This document shows positions 51,564 through 64,000 of a stretch of DNA of 64,000 bases, in pieces. The DNA is taken from NCBI GenBank assembly GCA_014905825.1, contig JACGCN010000020.1, positions 806,001 through 870,000 on the forward strand, read 5' to 3'. The notes under the pieces were generated by a model. That model did no database searches, was not told the DNA's origin, and saw only the letters and a program-made list of their open reading frames with translations. The first letter of the stretch is position 1; each line of letters begins with the position of its first letter. This stretch comes from Lyophyllum atratum (Eukaryota; Basidiomycota; Agaricomycetes; Agaricales; Lyophyllaceae). The position numbers and the translations under genes were made by a program.

Positions 51564-54500
51564 TCACAGACTGCCGGCTCTATCAAGCAAACCTTGCACC
51601 CGCTTGCTCAATCGCTCAGCCTCCATCTTGCGCTCCCACACTTGATGGGCTGGTGTTTGCTTCTTGGGCATCCACACCTTCCCGCCTTTCGCCTCCGCCC
51701 GTTTGGCGTTCAGGGCGGAAAGATCAACGACGCGCGGTGAGGACGAGAATTTGATGACGTCCCGGTACAACAGTTTCGTCTCCGTCGTGAGAGAACGCAG
51801 CGTCGGTGGTGGAGGTGGAGTGTCCGAGTCCGAATCGTCAGAGTCGGACAGGCCCGAGGGATCAAGGGGCGGCGTCGGCATGCGACTGACTGGGACGGGC
51901 AGAGGTGGCAGGCTCTCGATCTCTCTGAGTAGATCCTGGCCTTTCAGATAAGAATTCTCTGTACGAAGGAAACGGACAGTTCCTCGGAGTGCATCGATCT
52001 AGGGATTTCCATTGAGAAAATTTTCGACACTGAAGTAGAACCTATAGTTACCTGTTCCAAGAGATGCGACGTTTCCAGGCTGCCTTCAATGGGAATGGGT
52101 TCCGTCTCCACTTGTTGCATGCCTGGGGCTGTAAAGTCGTAAGCAACTGAGGATCTAACAAGAGGTTTAAAACAAACCTTGGCGTTCCTGGCCTGCTGTC
52201 AATGCTTTGAGTTTAGCATTATCCTGTTCCAACGTGTCCAAGTCTGCTTGCAGCTGCTCCATCGCTTCCTCGTACGCACGCTCTTGCCGCCTCGCCTTCG
52301 AGAGTTCGCCTTCCAGGTCGATGATGGCATCCGCCTGTTTCTTGACGGCCTCCATCCTGCGCTCCATCAACTCGATCTTGACCACCGACTCTTGGATGCT
52401 CTGATCCTTGGTCTTGAGGCTTCGGACCAGGCCTTGCATCTCGTCATTGAGTTGAGCCACTTTACGCTCAGCTTCAACGTTGACGGCGAGGCTAGCCTTG
52501 ATCTCCCCAATCCTGGTAATCCAGGGAGCCGTGCCAGAAACTACAGGCAATCAGCACTAATTTATACGAAGCACGGCAATATAACCAACCTTTAAGAACA
52601 TTCTCTGACTCGAGTGCAAGGGGTAGTAGCTTGCCACCTTCTTGAACTACTATGGAGATGGAGGCCCTGATAGCATCCCAGACAGATTCCCCGGGTTTGA
52701 TGTCTTTGGCGACGGTGCTGGCGGCCGTTTGCTTGACGAGAGAAAGCAACGTCGTCAATTGGAAGGGAGATTTAGCACTGCGAGCATCGCTCAAGTGTGG
52801 CATGATTTGTTGTGCCAACTGGGTATAACGATTAGAAACAGCTTATAGAATGGGCGCGAAAGGTACCAACAGAGATTCCGAAGTTGACCAGCTCCGCAGC
52901 AAGATTGCTCAGGCCCTTCATCTGCGGGATGAGATGAGCCTTGAGAGCCGTAGAGTCATCGATGAGTTCATCCAGTCTCTTGGTCAATTTCCTACGGCCG
53001 AACATCAACACCACACATGAAATGAATCGATGTCACGACGTACTTGGATACCGATTTCGCGCCCTTACTATGATCTAGCAAAGTCTGCAAAGGCTCGAAC
53101 AGCTCCTTGTCAATATCGTAGCCGCCCATGTCCAAGGTAACTTCTAAAAGGATCCGTAAGCAAAGCGCCCCACTCCTTGAGATATGACGGAGGTACCTTC
53201 TTCCTTGAGAATAGACTGCACAGATGTCTTTGCAAGCCCAATGGATGCGGAGAACATATCAAGGTCATGGTCAAACGACAGCACGTAGCCCAGCTCTCGT
53301 TCACCCAAGTCATGCTCGAAGCCATCAAAGTACGTCTCCGCAAGGTGATCAAACTGTGCCTGTATCCTATCGATAGCTCAACAAACCCGCAACAGTCAGA
53401 AGAAGGACAAAAACGTACTTGACGATATCACTGACACACTCCATCTCGCGGAACTCGTCCCTACGCAGGAGATTGATATGCATGTCCAGCCGCTTCTCCA
53501 TGGGCGCGATCTCTGGGTAGATTCGGCCAATGTTGAGGAAGGATTCCACGTCGCAGCGTCGCAGAATGGCAGCGAAGCGTTTGCATAGAGTGGATAGTCC
53601 GGAAATACGTGCTCTCATCTACGAAATATAATAAGATGAAAAGGCCAATTGGATCTTGTCAGTCACTGACCTCACAAACACCAACAAGTACTTCAGAAAC
53701 AGAACCATTGAGAGAATCGGGCAAACCATGTGCTTGGGCCACGACAGTGTTGATGAGATCAGCCTTGTACGCCAGCCGCTGGAAGAAGAGATAGCAGTTC
53801 GTAGCGTCTGTATCCGAATCCACATATAGTTCTGGCAGGTACGGCTACGCAAGGCATCAGTCAGGCTTACCGACACGCGTAGAAACGGATAGTATACCTG
53901 AACAATGCTGAGCAGTTCTCTGGTCTCCCGAGCCTCCAAGCTTCGAATTTCGAGGTCGATGTTCTTTGCCAGGTTCTTCGAAGCCGACGATTGCAACTTG
54001 AGGTTGAGGGACATCATGGCTGCTGTCTGTGATGCCGCTGTAGCTGACTCGTTCTGGGCCGTTTGCGTCTGTGTCCTGAGATCGTCAAGTTCCCTTAAAG
54101 GATATGCGAAGTCAGACAAGGCATGATTTAGAAATATGGCGGGGTGACATACTGTTGCAATTGCATGACGAGCTCCCTGAATTGGCTGATGGTGTTTTCC
54201 AGATCCTGGCAGGCGTCTCCCAAAGCTTCAATCTTGAGAGCCTGTTCGCGGATCTGGACATCCTTCTGGTCTGAATACAGGGTGAGAACGAGGGACCCTG
54301 CAGGGTGAAGAAAAATGACTTACTGAGATCTTCATGAAGCTGCTTCTCGGTTTCCGCGTGGTTCTCTTCGAGCTCGTCGCTAAGTTCCTTCAGGGCTTCG
54401 AGGTCTTCAATGGTAATGCGCATCTCTTCGATTTTCTAGATAGATTTGTGAGATCAAGCAAGAAGATGGAAGTAGTAAGGTTACCTCGCCAAGCATAAGA

Positions 54501-56239
54501 TTACGTTCCGTCAACTGTACCAGCATCTCTTCAGCACCGAGAGCATCGTCGAGTTGCAATTTCAAATCTTCGATTTGAATTTCGGCGTTGGACAGCTTGA
54601 TGAGGGAGGATTCATATTGCGCTGTGCGGCGGTCAGACCAGACAAATCGAGGAAGTAGAAACGACGCACATTGGAGGTCGTCGACACCTATGATGTCCTT
54701 CTCCATCTCTGTAATCCGTCTACGCTGGTCCTGTTCGGTTTCTTGTGTCATATCGCGTAGTCTATTGCATCACATCAGTTGTAGCCTATGAGACGCGAAA
54801 CGATTGCCAATGTACTTGATGAGAGCCTCCTTTAGCCGCTCGTTTTGTTTCTCGAGCTGAATATAAGCCAGTGAGTCCTTGGCAGATGAGCCGCTATCTC
54901 CTTCGCCTAACAAATGCAATGGGCATTGAGCTTTGGTTCTCTTCTCGAATAGGTACATACTCACCTCCGCCTTCTCTAAGCACACCTATTTCCACCTCGA
55001 CCACCGCCAGCTTCTCCTTCACCTCCTCCAGCTCAGCCTCCGTTAGCTCAGCACGTTCCTCTGCAACCTCTTTGTCCAACATCGCCATCTCTAGTTGTTC
55101 CTGCGAATCAAGCAGTCGCGTCTCTGTCAACTGGGACAACTGCTGGACATCTGCAAGTTCCCGTTTAGCAGAAGCAAGTTCGGTTTGTTGAGACATGAGC
55201 TTCGCTTGCAGCTTCGGTCGCAGGGCGACGAAGGATTCTGCTTCCGATAGGCGCGTTTCGAGCTCTTGGACGTGGCGGGAGTCGTCAGCGCGTTTAGCTT
55301 CCAGAACGCGAATTTTGGCGCGTAGTTCTTGAAGCTCCTGGTCATCTTGAATGCGCTCTTGCACCTTCTGCAACGGCGTTGAATATAGTGTTAAGACTAA
55401 GATACGAATCACGCACCAAAGGATTTCGTAACGATGATGGGGGGCGGGAAGGCGGTCTTGCTGGTTCTGGGGATGTGACTTGGAATGATACGGGAGGCGG
55501 ACGTGGTGATGCATGAGTTGGAGGTGAAACACCGACAGGTGGTAGTGATAAGGGCGAAGAAGTCCGTCTCGGTGCTTGACTGGATAAAGGTGAAGATGTC
55601 CGCTTCGGTACTTGACCGTTGGGGGACCCTTTCATCCGCGTAGGAGAACTCGGGCTTGGCGAGTTCGTGTGGTCCTCTGCTGGGGACTGGGAGATGGGGA
55701 ACGACTTTCTGGGCTGGAGTGAAAGGGAGTTACGCTTCGTCGGAGACCCGGCCTGCTTCGGCATGCGCAAGGTGGTCAAACTAGACGCCGCTGAGGATGA
55801 TGAGGCGACCGGTTTCGTTGGACTTGTTGAGCGAGGAGAGGCATTAGAGGCATTAGAGGAAGGTGGCGTGCGTAAAGAGTTCGCTCGTAAGAGACCTGAG
55901 TTTGTCCGCTGATGACCTACAGCCGGACGAACTGTGGGGGGTGGCCGCTAGAAAGAGTCAGTATATTTGTTGCTAGCAATGAAGGTGAAGACGCACCTCA
56001 ATCTCTGGGCCATGTGTGCTCTTGATTTGGCTGGCCCGAATGAAGATACCGTAGCCCATCTTGCAACTGAAGTACGGCACGCCCTGTACAGAGCCATCGT
56101 TCTTTCCATTGCCCTCGTAGAGTTCTATACCAACCCATTTTCCCTTAGAGAACGCGGTTGCGCCTGAGAAGCGAACCACGCCCTTCCCTTGCCCGGTAGT
56201 GACGATAGTCCCGAGTGCTGGGCCATCGGTGGTATCCAT
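51564..56239 (-). CDS. dynactin large subunit p150(Glued)
   Basis: Largest subunit of dynactin, which links dynein to cargo and microtubules. From the ATG at 56239 the CAP-Gly domain reads GTIVTTGQGKGVVRFSG, GKWVGIELYEGNGKNDGSVQGVPYFSCKMG; the GKNDG microtubule/EB1-binding motif is intact. Then a Ser/Pro-rich basic linker (about 55350-55920), a first long coiled coil (for example AELTEAELEEVKEKLAVVEVEI), the central dynactin domain, and a second coiled coil. The tail ends KQTPAHQVWERKMEAERLSKRVQGLLDRAG. More than ten introns. Its start is 361 bp from raptor on the other strand, so they share a divergent promoter. Confidence 0.93.
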
Positions 56240-56600
56240 TCTTGGTCTTGGAGACGAGCCCGAAGGCTACCTTGAGGATGATTGAGGCAGAAACGAGTCC
56301 AGCGCGTGTGGTTAAGGCGCCTGAGCGCAGGGAACGGATGTTTGGGCAACTTGAAGAGTTTGGTTACGGAATTGCTGTCAAAGTCGGCGCTTAGCGAAAC
56401 ACGGCTTGTCGTCCCGCTCGCAGGACTCAAATACGCGGCCACACTGCCCAGCTCTCGTATCTCTGACCATTTTTGAGGCGCCAGTCAAGCCCCGAGGGTA
56501 CGTCTGCTGCCTCTACAGCCGACTCGTCTGATTATAAATGTAACCCGTGTCACTAGTTGCGAGCCTTTACGTTCAAGATCCGAGGAGTCTGCTGTGAAGG
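56240..56600. promoter_or_regulatory. shared divergent promoter of dynactin p150 and raptor
   Basis: 361 bp between the two start codons on opposite strands. No motif stands out clearly. Confidence 0.5.
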
Positions 56601-59600
56601 ATGTTTCAAGGGCAGGTCCAACAACCGTCTCGTAACGGCCATCTTTTTACAACTGGTATGTTGCCCCAGTTATATGTTGATTTTCCATGAGTAAATCAAT
56701 CGTGGTTGTTAGAGGGCAGTTCGCGGGGCAAGGGATCGCGTTCGAGGCATGGCCAGAGTTCCGGTTCTGATACTGACCGCGACATTGGCTCAACTTCACG
56801 GTCTGATCCCTCTTCCAAAGCGCGAAACTCACGGGGCACGGCGAGTCCTGATGGTCGGGTGAACGGCTCCGTTGAAACCTTACCTGATCCTGCCCCTTCG
56901 ATACCATATTGGTCCGCCAAACGACACCTTACATGTGGCAATCCAACACCAGGTCCACCTTGGTCGTCAAAACCAATTCCATGGCGTGGCTCACCCCCAG
57001 GCAGGATCAGAACTGCACACGCAGCTCTAGTCCTATGTTTGAATATCGATGTCGACCCTCCAGACGTCATCAAAACCAACCCGTGTGCTGTTCTCGAATG
57101 CTGGGTCGACCCACATACTATGCCATCCCATAAGGCTTTGGAAGCCATTGGATCCAATCTACACCACCAGTTCGAAGGCCTCAGTGCCAAAGTGGTCTAC
57201 AAGCCCATCCTTGACCCTTCTCATGACGACTTGAAGCGTTTTTGCCAAACTTCTCGTCGTCAGGCCAAAGAAGAAGCGGTATTGTTCTACTACAACGGCC
57301 ACGGTGTACCGAAGCCTACCGCCAGCGGCGAACTGTGGTGTTTCAATCGCGACTACACGCAGTATATCCCAGTCTCTCTTCAGGAGTTGCAGGGGTGGCT
57401 AGGCTCTCCGTGCGTATACATCTGGGACTGCTCTGCAGCGGGTCATCTCCTTAACAACTTCAACCTGTTCGCTGAACGGTGCGATCATGAGGTCAACATG
57501 AAGAAAGGCGGATACGCCGACGGAACCCAACCACTGATGAATTCCATTCAACTCGCCGCCTGCGCAGCTAATGAACAGCTCCCATCTTGCCCAGAACTAC
57601 CCGCCGACGTGTTTACATCCTGCCTTACTTCGCCTATCGACATTGCTCTCCGACATTTTATAATGAATCACCAACTACCAAATAATGTCACTGCCGATAT
57701 GGTCCTTCAGTTACCCGGTGACCTGAAAGACCGACGCACACCGCTGGGAGAGCTCAATTGGATATTCACTGCGATCACGGATACTATCGCATGGACTACC
57801 TTTTCTCGCGAGATCTTCACCCGCCTATACAGGTGCGATCTGCTAATTGCATCACTCTTCAGGAACTTCCTTCTCGCAGAGCGCATAATGAAGGATTACC
57901 ACTGCACCCCCCACACCTACCCATCCCTCCCTCCTACCAACACACATCCGCTTTGGGCTACATGGGACCTGGCTGTGGATACATGTCTCCGACAATTGCC
58001 CGACCTGCTATCGAAATCCACAGACCTTAGCGTAGTTGGAGCACCTTCAGCGTCATTATCTGTCGCAAGGCCCGGCCGCATCGGCGGTGGGCGTCAAGAC
58101 AAGTCGGCCGCCGCGATGTCCAAATCAGGCGAACAACCCTACTCATATGTTCGCAATCGATTCTTCGCCGACCAGCTCACCGCTTTCGAGGTCTGGATAT
58201 CGAGAGGAGGCTCAGCTCTGACCAAGCGGGGTCCGATGTCTTTGCCGCCTGCTGGGGATAGATACTCCGGAGAGACTGTCACACAGCATGGAGTCCCAGA
58301 GCACCACCTCGTACCACGTAAACCCCCTGATCAACTCCCCATCGTGCTCCAAGTCCTGCTTTCCCAACCCCATCGCCTCCGCGCCCTCATTCTACTATCT
58401 CAATTCGTCGACCTGGGACCATGGGCCGTTCACCTCGTTCTCACGATTGGTATCTTCCCCTACATCTCGAAACTCCTCCAAGCTCCAAGTCTGGACCTGC
58501 GCCCCGTGCTGATATTTATCTGGGCGCGGATCCTTGCTGTAGATTCCACAGTACAAGTGGACCTGATCAACACGCAGGGATACAGGTACTTCGCCGGGGT
58601 ACTCGGGGCGAAGAACGATGACGGCCTGCCCAACAGCTCGGAACACAAGGCCATGTGCTCGTTCATCCTGGCTGCGATATCTCGTGACTACCCCCTTGGG
58701 CAGCAGGCGTGCTGGAGCGAACGGGTCTTCGATAACTGCTATGAGCGCCTCGAGGAGCCCGACTTCTTGCTACGGCAGTGGACGGCGCTTTGTATCGCGC
58801 AGATGTGGGAGTCGAATGATGAGATTAAGGTTTATGGTGTCGACCGGGGGACGCAGGATAAACTCATTGGTATGCTGTCGGATGACGCGACGGAGGTCCG
58901 TGCGGCAGCGCTGTACGCCCTGGGGACATTTTTGGGTGCCAGTGGTTCTGAATTCCCGGATAAGCAGGGTGGCGGTGGGACGGGGACGATGTATCAGCTG
59001 GAAGAGCGAGTACACTTCAGGATGGAAGTTGCTGTGGCTACGGGTGCGACTCTCGCTATCAAGGATGACGCGAGTCCGATGTGCAGGAAGGAGCTACTCG
59101 TCGTGATCAGCTGCTTGGTGAAAGAGTGGCGAGGGTACTTCGTGGTTTGCGCGTGGCTTTACTGGGAGGAGGACCGGAAGTGGAGGGCAAGCACGAGTGG
59201 TCAATATCATCCTCATTTGCACGACGAAGATGTTACCAATCAGGCGATCGGGGAGTGGCTGGATGGCTTCGGTGACGATGACATGCTGAGGGAGGAGAAC
59301 CGTGTCCTGTTATCGTCGTTCTTCACCATCTTCGTCGTCCTTCTTGACCTCTCTGTGGACGCGTACCAAGAAGTTGCCACAAACGCTCAAACTATCGTGG
59401 ATTACATCATGGCGTTGCTCCTCGAGTCCCCCTTCACCCGCCTTGAATCGACATCCCTAAACATTCCTCCGACCGTGCCCGCCGACCGCAGAGCCTCGCC
59501 ACAAATGGGCGGAACACGATCACGTGTTGCATCCCTTCAGCCCTCTCAGTCTGCACATCTTCCCCCGCCGTCTCCAGGAGGCGCCCGACCTTCCATGACT

Positions 59601-61776
59601 CGGAGCGACACCATGAGCACCATCTCCAGTGGTGTGACTAACACGATCCGAAGAACTTCCTCGTTTGCCAACGCTATCAAGATATTTGCGAATGGTATCA
59701 CGTTCCCTTCGACAGAGGACGGCCGCGCTTCCCCTGCGCTTACAGCCGCAACGAACCAACCAAGGGCTGAGTTCGCCGACGTCTCGAGGCCGCCATCACC
59801 TAACCTCAACTTTGCCCAGTACACCTCTCCGTACTCTCGCCCTCCCACTCCTGTGGGCGCATCATCGTCCCGACGCCCCCCTTCGCCAAAGTTCAATGGT
59901 CATGATCACCAGGAATCGCACCATCCCCAGATGGACTTTCTTCCTTGTGACGTCATGGAAGCTCTCATGGAAGAAGATATGGAACGCCTACGATCACGTC
60001 GGCGAGCTGCCAATCATCCTCGCAGACACCATCACAACCACCATGGGTCTATACCAAGTCCGAATGGCAGCACATTCTCTATTGATTCTACGAGCAGCAG
60101 TGTCATTCTTGGGCTAGGCACCGGTGCGGGTATTCGCGATGTGTTGCCGTTGAAAAGCACGTACTTTGACTGGTGTTGCGAGTATTTCAAGGAACCACAG
60201 ATGAGGGTGAGCTACCGTTTTAGGCGCATGCTTGAATATAGGATGTTGATTTCGATCGTCAACAGCAAGCGGAGCCCGACGAGCCTGGTAGTGTTCAGTA
60301 CAACTATCAGGTGTGGAGGCAACAAAGGAACGAGCAAATTTATATCGAGACTCAGCGTCAAGCCCCTGCTTCAGGTTGGCGCTTGGAACATTAGAGTTTT
60401 GTGTGACATCTGACGAGTCTAATACAGAGGAGCGTCGATGGGATAGACCAGTGGCGACACTGCAAGTTGCAGGCCATCCCCTTACTATGGCGTTCAATTC
60501 ATATGATCAGCATCTTGTAGTCGCGAATGAAACCGATATGATAAGGTCCGTCAATAGCTTCCTAGCGTTCATTTCCAGGTCGCCTGATTCCTAGGCAGCG
60601 TCTGGGACTGGTCGCAGAGGAAGCGGCTGAACTACTTTTGCAACGGCAACCCCAAAGGCACGAGTATAACTTCCCTGCATATTATCAATGAAGACGTCGG
60701 CGGTATCATCCTCACTGGATCTGGTATGCCCCCGGTTGTCCTTTCCATCTATCCTGTCGTGATATTTGTGTTTCGTAGCTGAGGGCATCATTCGGCTTTA
60801 CCGCAACTACGATCCGACACTCGATCAAGGCCCGGTGCAGATGGTCAGTGCTTTCCGGGGTCTCAATGAGCTCGTCCAGTTGAGACAGGGAAGTGGCGTC
60901 ATCACCGATTGGAAACAAACGTCGGGCAATTTGTTGGTCGGAGGGGACTCCCGCGTGATCAAGATCTGGGACGCACAGACAGAAAGTCAGGGCCTGGTAT
61001 GTCGCACGTTGCTAGATCTTTTGAATGTTCTTCTGACGTCACTAGGATTTGGATACCAACTCTGAGAGTCCAGTCACAGCTATCGTATCGGACAATGTGT
61101 CTGCTCAGACCTTCATAGCAAGTTTCGCGGATGGTGTAGTGCGAGTCTTTGATAGACGCTTGGAAGAAGAGGATGCCATTGTCAGAACCTACACGGAGCA
61201 TACCTCGTGGGTTCAGAATGTTCGTTGGCATCCAACTTCTGGGGGACAGCTACTTTCGGCAAGGTAAGCTTATTAACGCCCCTGTAATCCTTCTTCGTTG
61301 ACAGATGTTTCCTGCAGTCTCGATGGTCAAGTGAAAATATGGGACTTGCGTGGATCAGACAATGCAATTGAGACCATTGATATGCAACCTCACGGTCTCT
61401 CCGCTTTCGATATGCACTCTACGGCTGGTGTATATGCAACGTACGTACCATCTCCCATCCTGTTCTGACATGCTGACGCTCTCTAACAGAACATCGGCGA
61501 TCACTCCATCATACTGGAGGTCCCAGAAGACGATTGTTCAATCCTTGTCGCGAGGCACTCTTTCAGAGTTCAACGTCCCCACTGGACTTTCGATTCCTCC
61601 TTCTAGATCTTTCCCCTCTCCCTATATTCCTCGTCATAGCTCTCTCGTGTTCCATCCAACAGAAATGTTGTACGGCATCGGCGAGCCTGATGGCACCGGT
61701 GAGTCGTCCTTGGACCCGAGTCGCAAGACAGTGCTGACTTGCTCGTCTAGTACGAATTATGGGTTGCAAATTCTAG
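56601..61776 (+). CDS. raptor/KOG1, TORC1 scaffold subunit
   Basis: Regulatory-associated protein of TOR; presents substrates to TOR kinase in nutrient signalling. Exon 1 (56601-56655, MFQGQVQQPSRNGHLFTT) joins EGSSRGKGSR at 56713. The raptor N-terminal caspase-like domain has ALVLCLNIDVDPPDVIKT, CWVDPH, EEAVLFYYNGHGVPKPT (His) and SPCVYIWDCSAAGH (Cys). A HEAT-repeat region follows (PIVLQVLLSQPHRLRALILL, SDDATEVRAAALYALGTFLG), then a Ser/Pro-rich linker, then WD40 repeats (TGSAEGIIRLYRNYDPT, VIKIWDAQTESQGL, GQVKIWDLRGS) ending GTVRIMGCKF. About 1,500 residues, as expected. The bulk is one very long exon; introns cluster at the ends. Confidence 0.95.
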
Positions 61777-62280
61777 CTCTGTAACGGTATATATAGACTC
61801 GTCATCTTGTTTTCAAACATAGATCGCTCTCATAACATTAAATGTCTAATTTCTGCCTATCTCATCGCGTTTTACCCTAAATAAATATCTACTCCTGCTA
61901 GCGATGAGAAACCAAAGAACCAGGTAGATATCTGAATTATGGCTTCCGTCTCAGCTCCTGCCTCATCTTCGTCGGTCCCTTAACTCGAGGCTTGTCTCTC
62001 AGTAGAAGAAACGGTCACCAGGGTCTGGCACAGAGCCACTTCCTCGCAAGATGATACTTGGCTAGCCTGCCCTCCTCGTTCATTGGATTCGTAGATATGG
62101 GCCATGGTATCAAAGCTTGCAGCCAAAAAAAGATGTGAGGGCGGTCAGAGGGCGGATGAGGTTGAGGCTTAGATCTAATCGCAGATGACTCAGCTACTAA
62201 AAGCTCTGGATCTCCGAATTCCGCGTCTCTACTACATTTGTCATTTTATGTTCTGTTCTCTTCCTCTGACTCTGAGGACA
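61777..62280. other. intergenic, no gene seen
   Basis: Between raptor stop and DUS2 start. An upstream in-frame ATG (62185) exists, but the sequence before 62281 does not look coding. Confidence 0.5.
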
Positions 62281-63823
62281 ATGTCGAGACGCTCTCTCTC
62301 TACTTCTCCGGCTCCACGAGCTTCCAAGCGAGCCAGGATTGACCACCTCACCTCCGAGGACTTCAAGAATGGAGTGTTTCTAGCACCCATGGTCCGTTCT
62401 GGTGCCCGTATGTTCAGGCAGAGTTTCTATTACCGCCGTTTATCTGACACCCTTTCTATTTCAGTGCCAACAAGGTTATTTGCCCTAAAACATGGAGCGA
62501 CGTTAGTCTGGGGCCCAGAAATGGTGGACAAAGCGATTTTACACGCAGAACGAGTGGTTGATCGTCAGTATGACTGTCACCATGTCTAAACTCTTTTGCT
62601 CACCGATTCTTCCTATCTTATAGCCGTCACCGGCGTAATCTCATATAATGGAAAATCCAGAGCGATGTTCACCACCCACCCAGTTGAAAAGCCCTATCTA
62701 ATATACCAAATCGGCTCTTCAGATCCTGACCTCGCTGTTCAAGCTGCAAAGACCGTGATGCAGGACGTCTCTGGGATTGACCTCAACTGCGGTTGTCCCA
62801 AGCCATTTTCGACACACTCAGGGATGGGTGCCGCCCTCCTTACAAACCCCGACCTGCTTTGTTCTATACTTACTGCCCTGCGGAGAGAGATGCCGCCCGA
62901 GATCACCGTGACCGCAAAAATTCGGCTGCTCCCTTCACAGGAGGACACGCTCAAGCTTGTAGAGCGTATCGTTAACACCGGCATCAGCGCATTGACGGTA
63001 CATTGCCGAACGAGGAACATGAGGGACAAGGATCGTGCCACCATTGAGCGTCTGCGGGAAATCGTCGAGTTTGTGCAGGGTATGGGAAAGGGCATAGCGG
63101 TCATTGAAAATGGAGACTGCCTTGGATGGAACGATGCTGAGCGAGTTCGCCATGTCACAGGTATGTATTTCTCGGATTATCACGAATGGCTTATGTGGAG
63201 GCAATAGCTGACCTGAAATATAGGAGCGCATTCCGTCATGATCGCTAGAGGCGCTGAATCCAATCCATCCTGCTTCTCACCAACACCTTTGAAAGATGTC
63301 GAGCGAACTCTCATTCCGGCATATCTTCGTGTGGTACGATCGCCGTTATTCATTACTCATTTCATGTGCTTAAACTCCATTTCAGTCCAAGTACCTCGAC
63401 CACAACTGGGGCCTCACCAAGTTCTGCCTTGCCCAGTTTAAAGGCCAACATGTCAATGTCAAGAAAGCCGACGCGACGGCAATGCGGCAGACACTCGCTC
63501 AGGCCAAAGACTTCCCTGGAATGGAAAAGGTTGTTGGGACGTGGACCGGGAAAGAAGAGTTGGACGATATCATCCGAGCCATCGAGGAGAACCCTCCACG
63601 CGAGCATCGCCTGCCTCCTGCTTCTGCTTTTGCCACTGTCGAGCGGCCCGACGAGAATGAGACCCCAGAAACAACGCCACCTGGCACTCAGAACCCCGAG
63701 CCACCTGGGTCTGGAGCTCCTTTCTTGCCCAACTCGTATCGGACTGCGATGCCTGCGATGTTGACTGGGCATGATGCGACAACACCTACCCCTAGCAGTG
63801 GTGCTTCGGTAGCTGTTTTGTAG
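62281..63823 (+). CDS. tRNA-dihydrouridine synthase 2
   Basis: FMN enzyme that reduces uridine-20 in cytoplasmic tRNA D-loops (yeast Smm1/Dus2). Start at MSRRSLSTSPAPRASKRARI. The barrel begins FKNGVFLAPMVRSGA, spliced to VPTRLFALKHGATLVWGPE, then VISYNGKSRAMFTTHP, YQIGSSDPDLAVQAAKTVM, the active-site NCGCPKPFSTHSGMGAALL (catalytic Cys), TVTAKIRLL, TGISALTVHCRTRNM, IENGDCLGW and HSVMIARGAESNPSCF. A C-terminal helical part is followed by a Pro/Glu/Thr-rich tail ending SSGASVAVL. I see no double-stranded RNA-binding domain like that of animal DUS2, as expected for fungi. Confidence 0.93.
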
Positions 63824-64000
63824 GACTAGCGTTGATGACTTTCCTGATATATCCCGTTCGTACTCCCTGGAAACTGTAGAACTTGACCTAATACTGGAAT
63901 CCATCGAGATTGCCGGACTCCCATTCTGGCAGGCAAAGAAAAGAAATTCCGTTGGTATTGACTTGCATGGTATGTATCCATTACATTATCCGCACTCTTC
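63824..64000. other. window end, nothing assigned
   Basis: Too short to assign. Plus-strand reading ETVELDLILESIEIAGLPFW with a GTATGT donor near 63968 might be the start of another gene, but no start codon is evident. Confidence 0.3.

Noticed and set aside
62185..62280. Upstream in-frame ATG for DUS2
   Set aside because: The extra 32 residues look like translated leader; the ATG at 62281 gives a normal family N-terminus.

Overview
The window is a piece of a mushroom-forming basidiomycete (Agaricomycetes) chromosome. The evidence is dense genes with many short (about 50-65 nt) GT-AG introns, an agaricomycete-type large G-alpha, expanded kinase families of agaricomycete type, and a KDZ-class DNA transposon of the kind described from this group. 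I cannot name the species. Exon joins below were deduced by reading frames and splice sites by eye.

Layout. 1-1247: nothing assignable. 1278-14847: housekeeping and metabolic genes: large G-alpha (+), mitochondrial RidA (+), proteasome alpha-5 (-), inositol monophosphatase (+), MFS sugar transporter (+), then a secreted DUF5695-like protein (-). 15660-48746: a secreted alpha-L-arabinofuranosidase (GH51, +) whose fourth intron runs from 16080 to 44420 (28,341 nt), followed by a GDSL-type secreted esterase relative. 48943-63823: ASK1 of the DASH complex (+), a tRNA-Ser(CGA) with an intron (-), dynactin p150 (-), raptor/KOG1 (+), and tRNA-dihydrouridine synthase 2 (+).

The giant intron is a nested insertion. 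Its outer layer (about 8.3 kb) holds a protein kinase-like gene (-), a complete TKL-like kinase gene A (+), a MITE-like element with about 60-bp inverted ends, and a sister kinase gene B. Kinase B is itself cut by a 20,002-bp element (23197-43198) flanked by an exact 8-bp duplication, CATCTACA. Removing the element and one duplication copy restores the kinase reading frame exactly.

The 20-kb element carries subterminal arrays of a 65-bp repeat at both ends in inverted orientation. It has a multi-exon KDZ-type transposase gene with SWIM-like and Cys-cluster modules, a TET/JBP-type 2-oxoglutarate dioxygenase, an SPT5-like NGN/KOW transcription elongation factor, and at least four small accessory genes of unknown function. 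A transposon carrying its own predicted methylcytosine oxidase plus an SPT5 relative suggests self-encoded control over DNA methylation and transcription. The TET-KDZ link is known; the SPT5 cargo is the part I would check first for novelty.
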